From assembly GCA_028583405.1 (NCBI GenBank), contig CM053243.1:32577420-32641419 (forward strand): DNA of 64,000 nt, written 5' to 3'. Both the position numbers and the translations under genes were made by a program. The number at the start of each line of letters is the position of its first letter. Position 1 is the first letter of the stretch. The stretch comes from Pogonophryne albipinna (taxonomy: Eukaryota > Chordata > Actinopteri > Perciformes > Artedidraconidae). This document shows, piece after piece, positions 52,830-64,000 of this stretch. A model generated the notes under the pieces. It was not told the DNA's origin and ran no database searches. It worked only from the letters and a program-made list of their open reading frames with translations.

Positions 52830-53912
52830 AACCCAAGTAATAAACTGTTCCAAGATTGTCTGTAGCTGTTTATGTTACTGACCATTGCCTTTAATGGAGG
52901 AATATTTTTAGTCAGGCTGCTTCATTTTAAGTATTGGAGCAAATCTGTGCCGACATAATGAGCTTTTGGTGCTTCCAACTTCCTTATGTTATGATGATGT
53001 GAAGATAACAAGGATAGCGTTAATGTTAAGAACTGCGTGTTGCTTATATGTTAATTTGTGAAACACGTTTAACGGTATTTAGCATGATGGATATCTTCCT
53101 GTCTCCATCTAACATATCGAAAGGGCCAATTCCAGTTTTATTGAATAAACTGCGGGAATAAAAATCGTTAGTTTACATCCCTCTTTCAAAGGGAATACAA
53201 CATTCACGTTTGTATTTCAGCAAGAAATACAAAACTGATGAACTGCGTCTGAAGGAAATATTATTGCTTGCTTGTTATCTTGATCCATAAAGTGTTCACA
53301 CGTCTGACATTCACATAGAGCTACTATACATCAGTCAGTGTTTGTCACCAACAAAGGGCATACAAAATAAACACGGCTCATGTACAGTTTTATAGGCGAC
53401 ATATCGATCCTGTCATACTGATTATAACCATTTCATAAAGTTTAAATACCAGGAAAGGTTGATAGCATCGAGTAGACCTCAGTACTTTCAAAAAGGACAT
53501 GTACTGTACTTTCAGAAATGAGAAATGCTGCTCCGCTACATTCAATCATCTTCAAACCACGAGTGATACTGATACCAGAGACTGAAGGTAGAAATGCAAA
53601 TAACGGGGTAGAAACACGTATAAAATGGGAAATTCTTCTACTCAAAGACTTTAGGAATTACACGTTCAACAGACCACAAACGAAAAGGTCTCTAATTAAC
53701 ATCCTTTGGTAAAAAAACAGTTCAGCAAGCTTTAGCTAAAGACTGATACCAAATGTGTGTTAAAGTACGCTACATGTTAAAACAAATCTAGATATAAACA
53801 ACATATTTACAAAGTGTTGGGCGGTCATAAATTACTTTACGCAATATACACTGCTGGCATTGTAAATGTCTAGCATCTACCCAGCAGTCACCAGAGATGT
53901 TGAATGTACAGT
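52830..53912. other. Space between the convergent crabp1 and sin3a genes
   Basis: No supported gene. It may hold the crabp1 3' UTR end and the sin3a 3' UTR (minus). Short open frames have no recognisable domain. Confidence 0.45.
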
Positions 53913-53938
53913 TTATACATATATGTATATATATATAT

Positions 53939-53985
<47 letters not shown>

Positions 53986-53994
53986 CATACATAC

Positions 53995-54025
<31 letters not shown>

Positions 54026-54075
54026 CATATACATATACACATATATACATATACATACATATATATATATATACT
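53913..54075. repeat. (TA)n / (TACA)n compound microsatellite
   Basis: About 160 bp of TA repeats interrupted by CATA and TACA units. Frames through it give Tyr-Ile polymers and are not genes. Lies in the probable sin3a 3' UTR or intergenic space. Confidence 0.95.
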
Positions 54076-54535
54076 AAAGAAGGAAAACATTCACAGGCTA
54101 TACAAGTTAACAGCTGGAAGCCAGATTACTGCCCGAGTATCAGGTACTTGTTAAGTAAATTATCTTTAACATTGTTTAGTCTAGTTTTGCTTAACCAGGT
54201 TTTCTGTTGTTTAAAGTGTGAATTGCTCCAAATAAATGATGCAGTAAGGAGTGTATCCCCAGTCTATTCATCTCATGTAATTAATATTTCTTTTCAAATA
54301 TAGCGACAGTAGCACCTGAAGAAAACTATTTACATACATTGCAGGATTTTGCAATGTAAGCTCAACGTTTGTAGACATTTCCTGACTCAGGTCGGACACC
54401 AAAAAAAAGTTGGCAACTGAATCCAGTAACAGCAGGTTGTAGAAATCTGCACGGAGTTACTGTGTACATGGAGTCATCACTGGCAGTGTGTGTGAAGACA
54501 GCCACCATCACAGTTTCTTTCAATAGAGAGAGAGA

Positions 54536-64000
<9,465 letters not shown>

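Noticed and set aside
53788..54303. Open frames through the TA array
   Set aside because: Tyr-Ile-rich products of the (TA)n repeat, on both strands.

Overview
The window is vertebrate nuclear DNA, almost certainly from a ray-finned (teleost, probably percomorph) fish. Its genes are split by GT-AG introns and code for conserved vertebrate proteins. The transposons are typical of fish: a Rex3/RTE LINE, L2-type LINEs, a tRNA-derived SINE and several terminal-inverted-repeat MITEs. Long (CA)n/(TG)n arrays are also present. Five protein-coding genes are supported exon by exon.

Layout. (1) 346-6771, minus: rbpms2, an RRM RNA-binding protein, with its last coding exon beyond the left edge. (2) 7.4-22.6 kb: no supported gene, mostly AT-rich sequence with decayed repeats and a 381-bp MITE flanked by TTAA. 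(3) 22.6-28.4 kb: a repeat cluster. It holds a hAT-like MITE with an 8-bp target duplication, a (CA)58 array, a 24-bp perfect palindrome, and the 5' part of an L2-type LINE with a 2A-like motif. A near full-length Rex3 element is inserted in that LINE with its own 8-bp duplication, and further CA/TG arrays follow. (4) 31,676-33,140, plus: a 5'-truncated LINE with a 9-bp target duplication, an open RT-region frame of about 400 codons and a 3' hairpin. (5) 35.26-35.93 kb, minus: an L2 3' fragment. (6) 36,519-38,895, minus: psma4 (proteasome alpha-type 4), apparently head-to-head with slc25a44 (plus, 41,208-42,570). (7) 45,785-52,283, plus: crabp1, four exons, 137 residues. (8) 54,536 to beyond 64,000, minus: the C-terminal ~70% of a Sin3a-type corepressor (14 exons here). 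One of its introns carries a SINE and a Harbinger-like MITE only a few bases apart.

The genes do not form a pathway. They are an RNA-binding protein, a proteasome subunit, a mitochondrial carrier, a retinoic-acid binding protein and a chromatin corepressor. psma4 and slc25a44 are divergent; crabp1 and sin3a are convergent. All five coding frames are intact in the part visible, and exon phases join exactly. I found no evidence of a new biological system. The most notable points are the nested retrotransposons with readable target duplications, two adjacent in-frame amber codons in an otherwise open Rex3 frame, a GC-AG intron in psma4, the 2A-like motif, and the Harbinger-like element with a short SANT/Myb-like reading frame.
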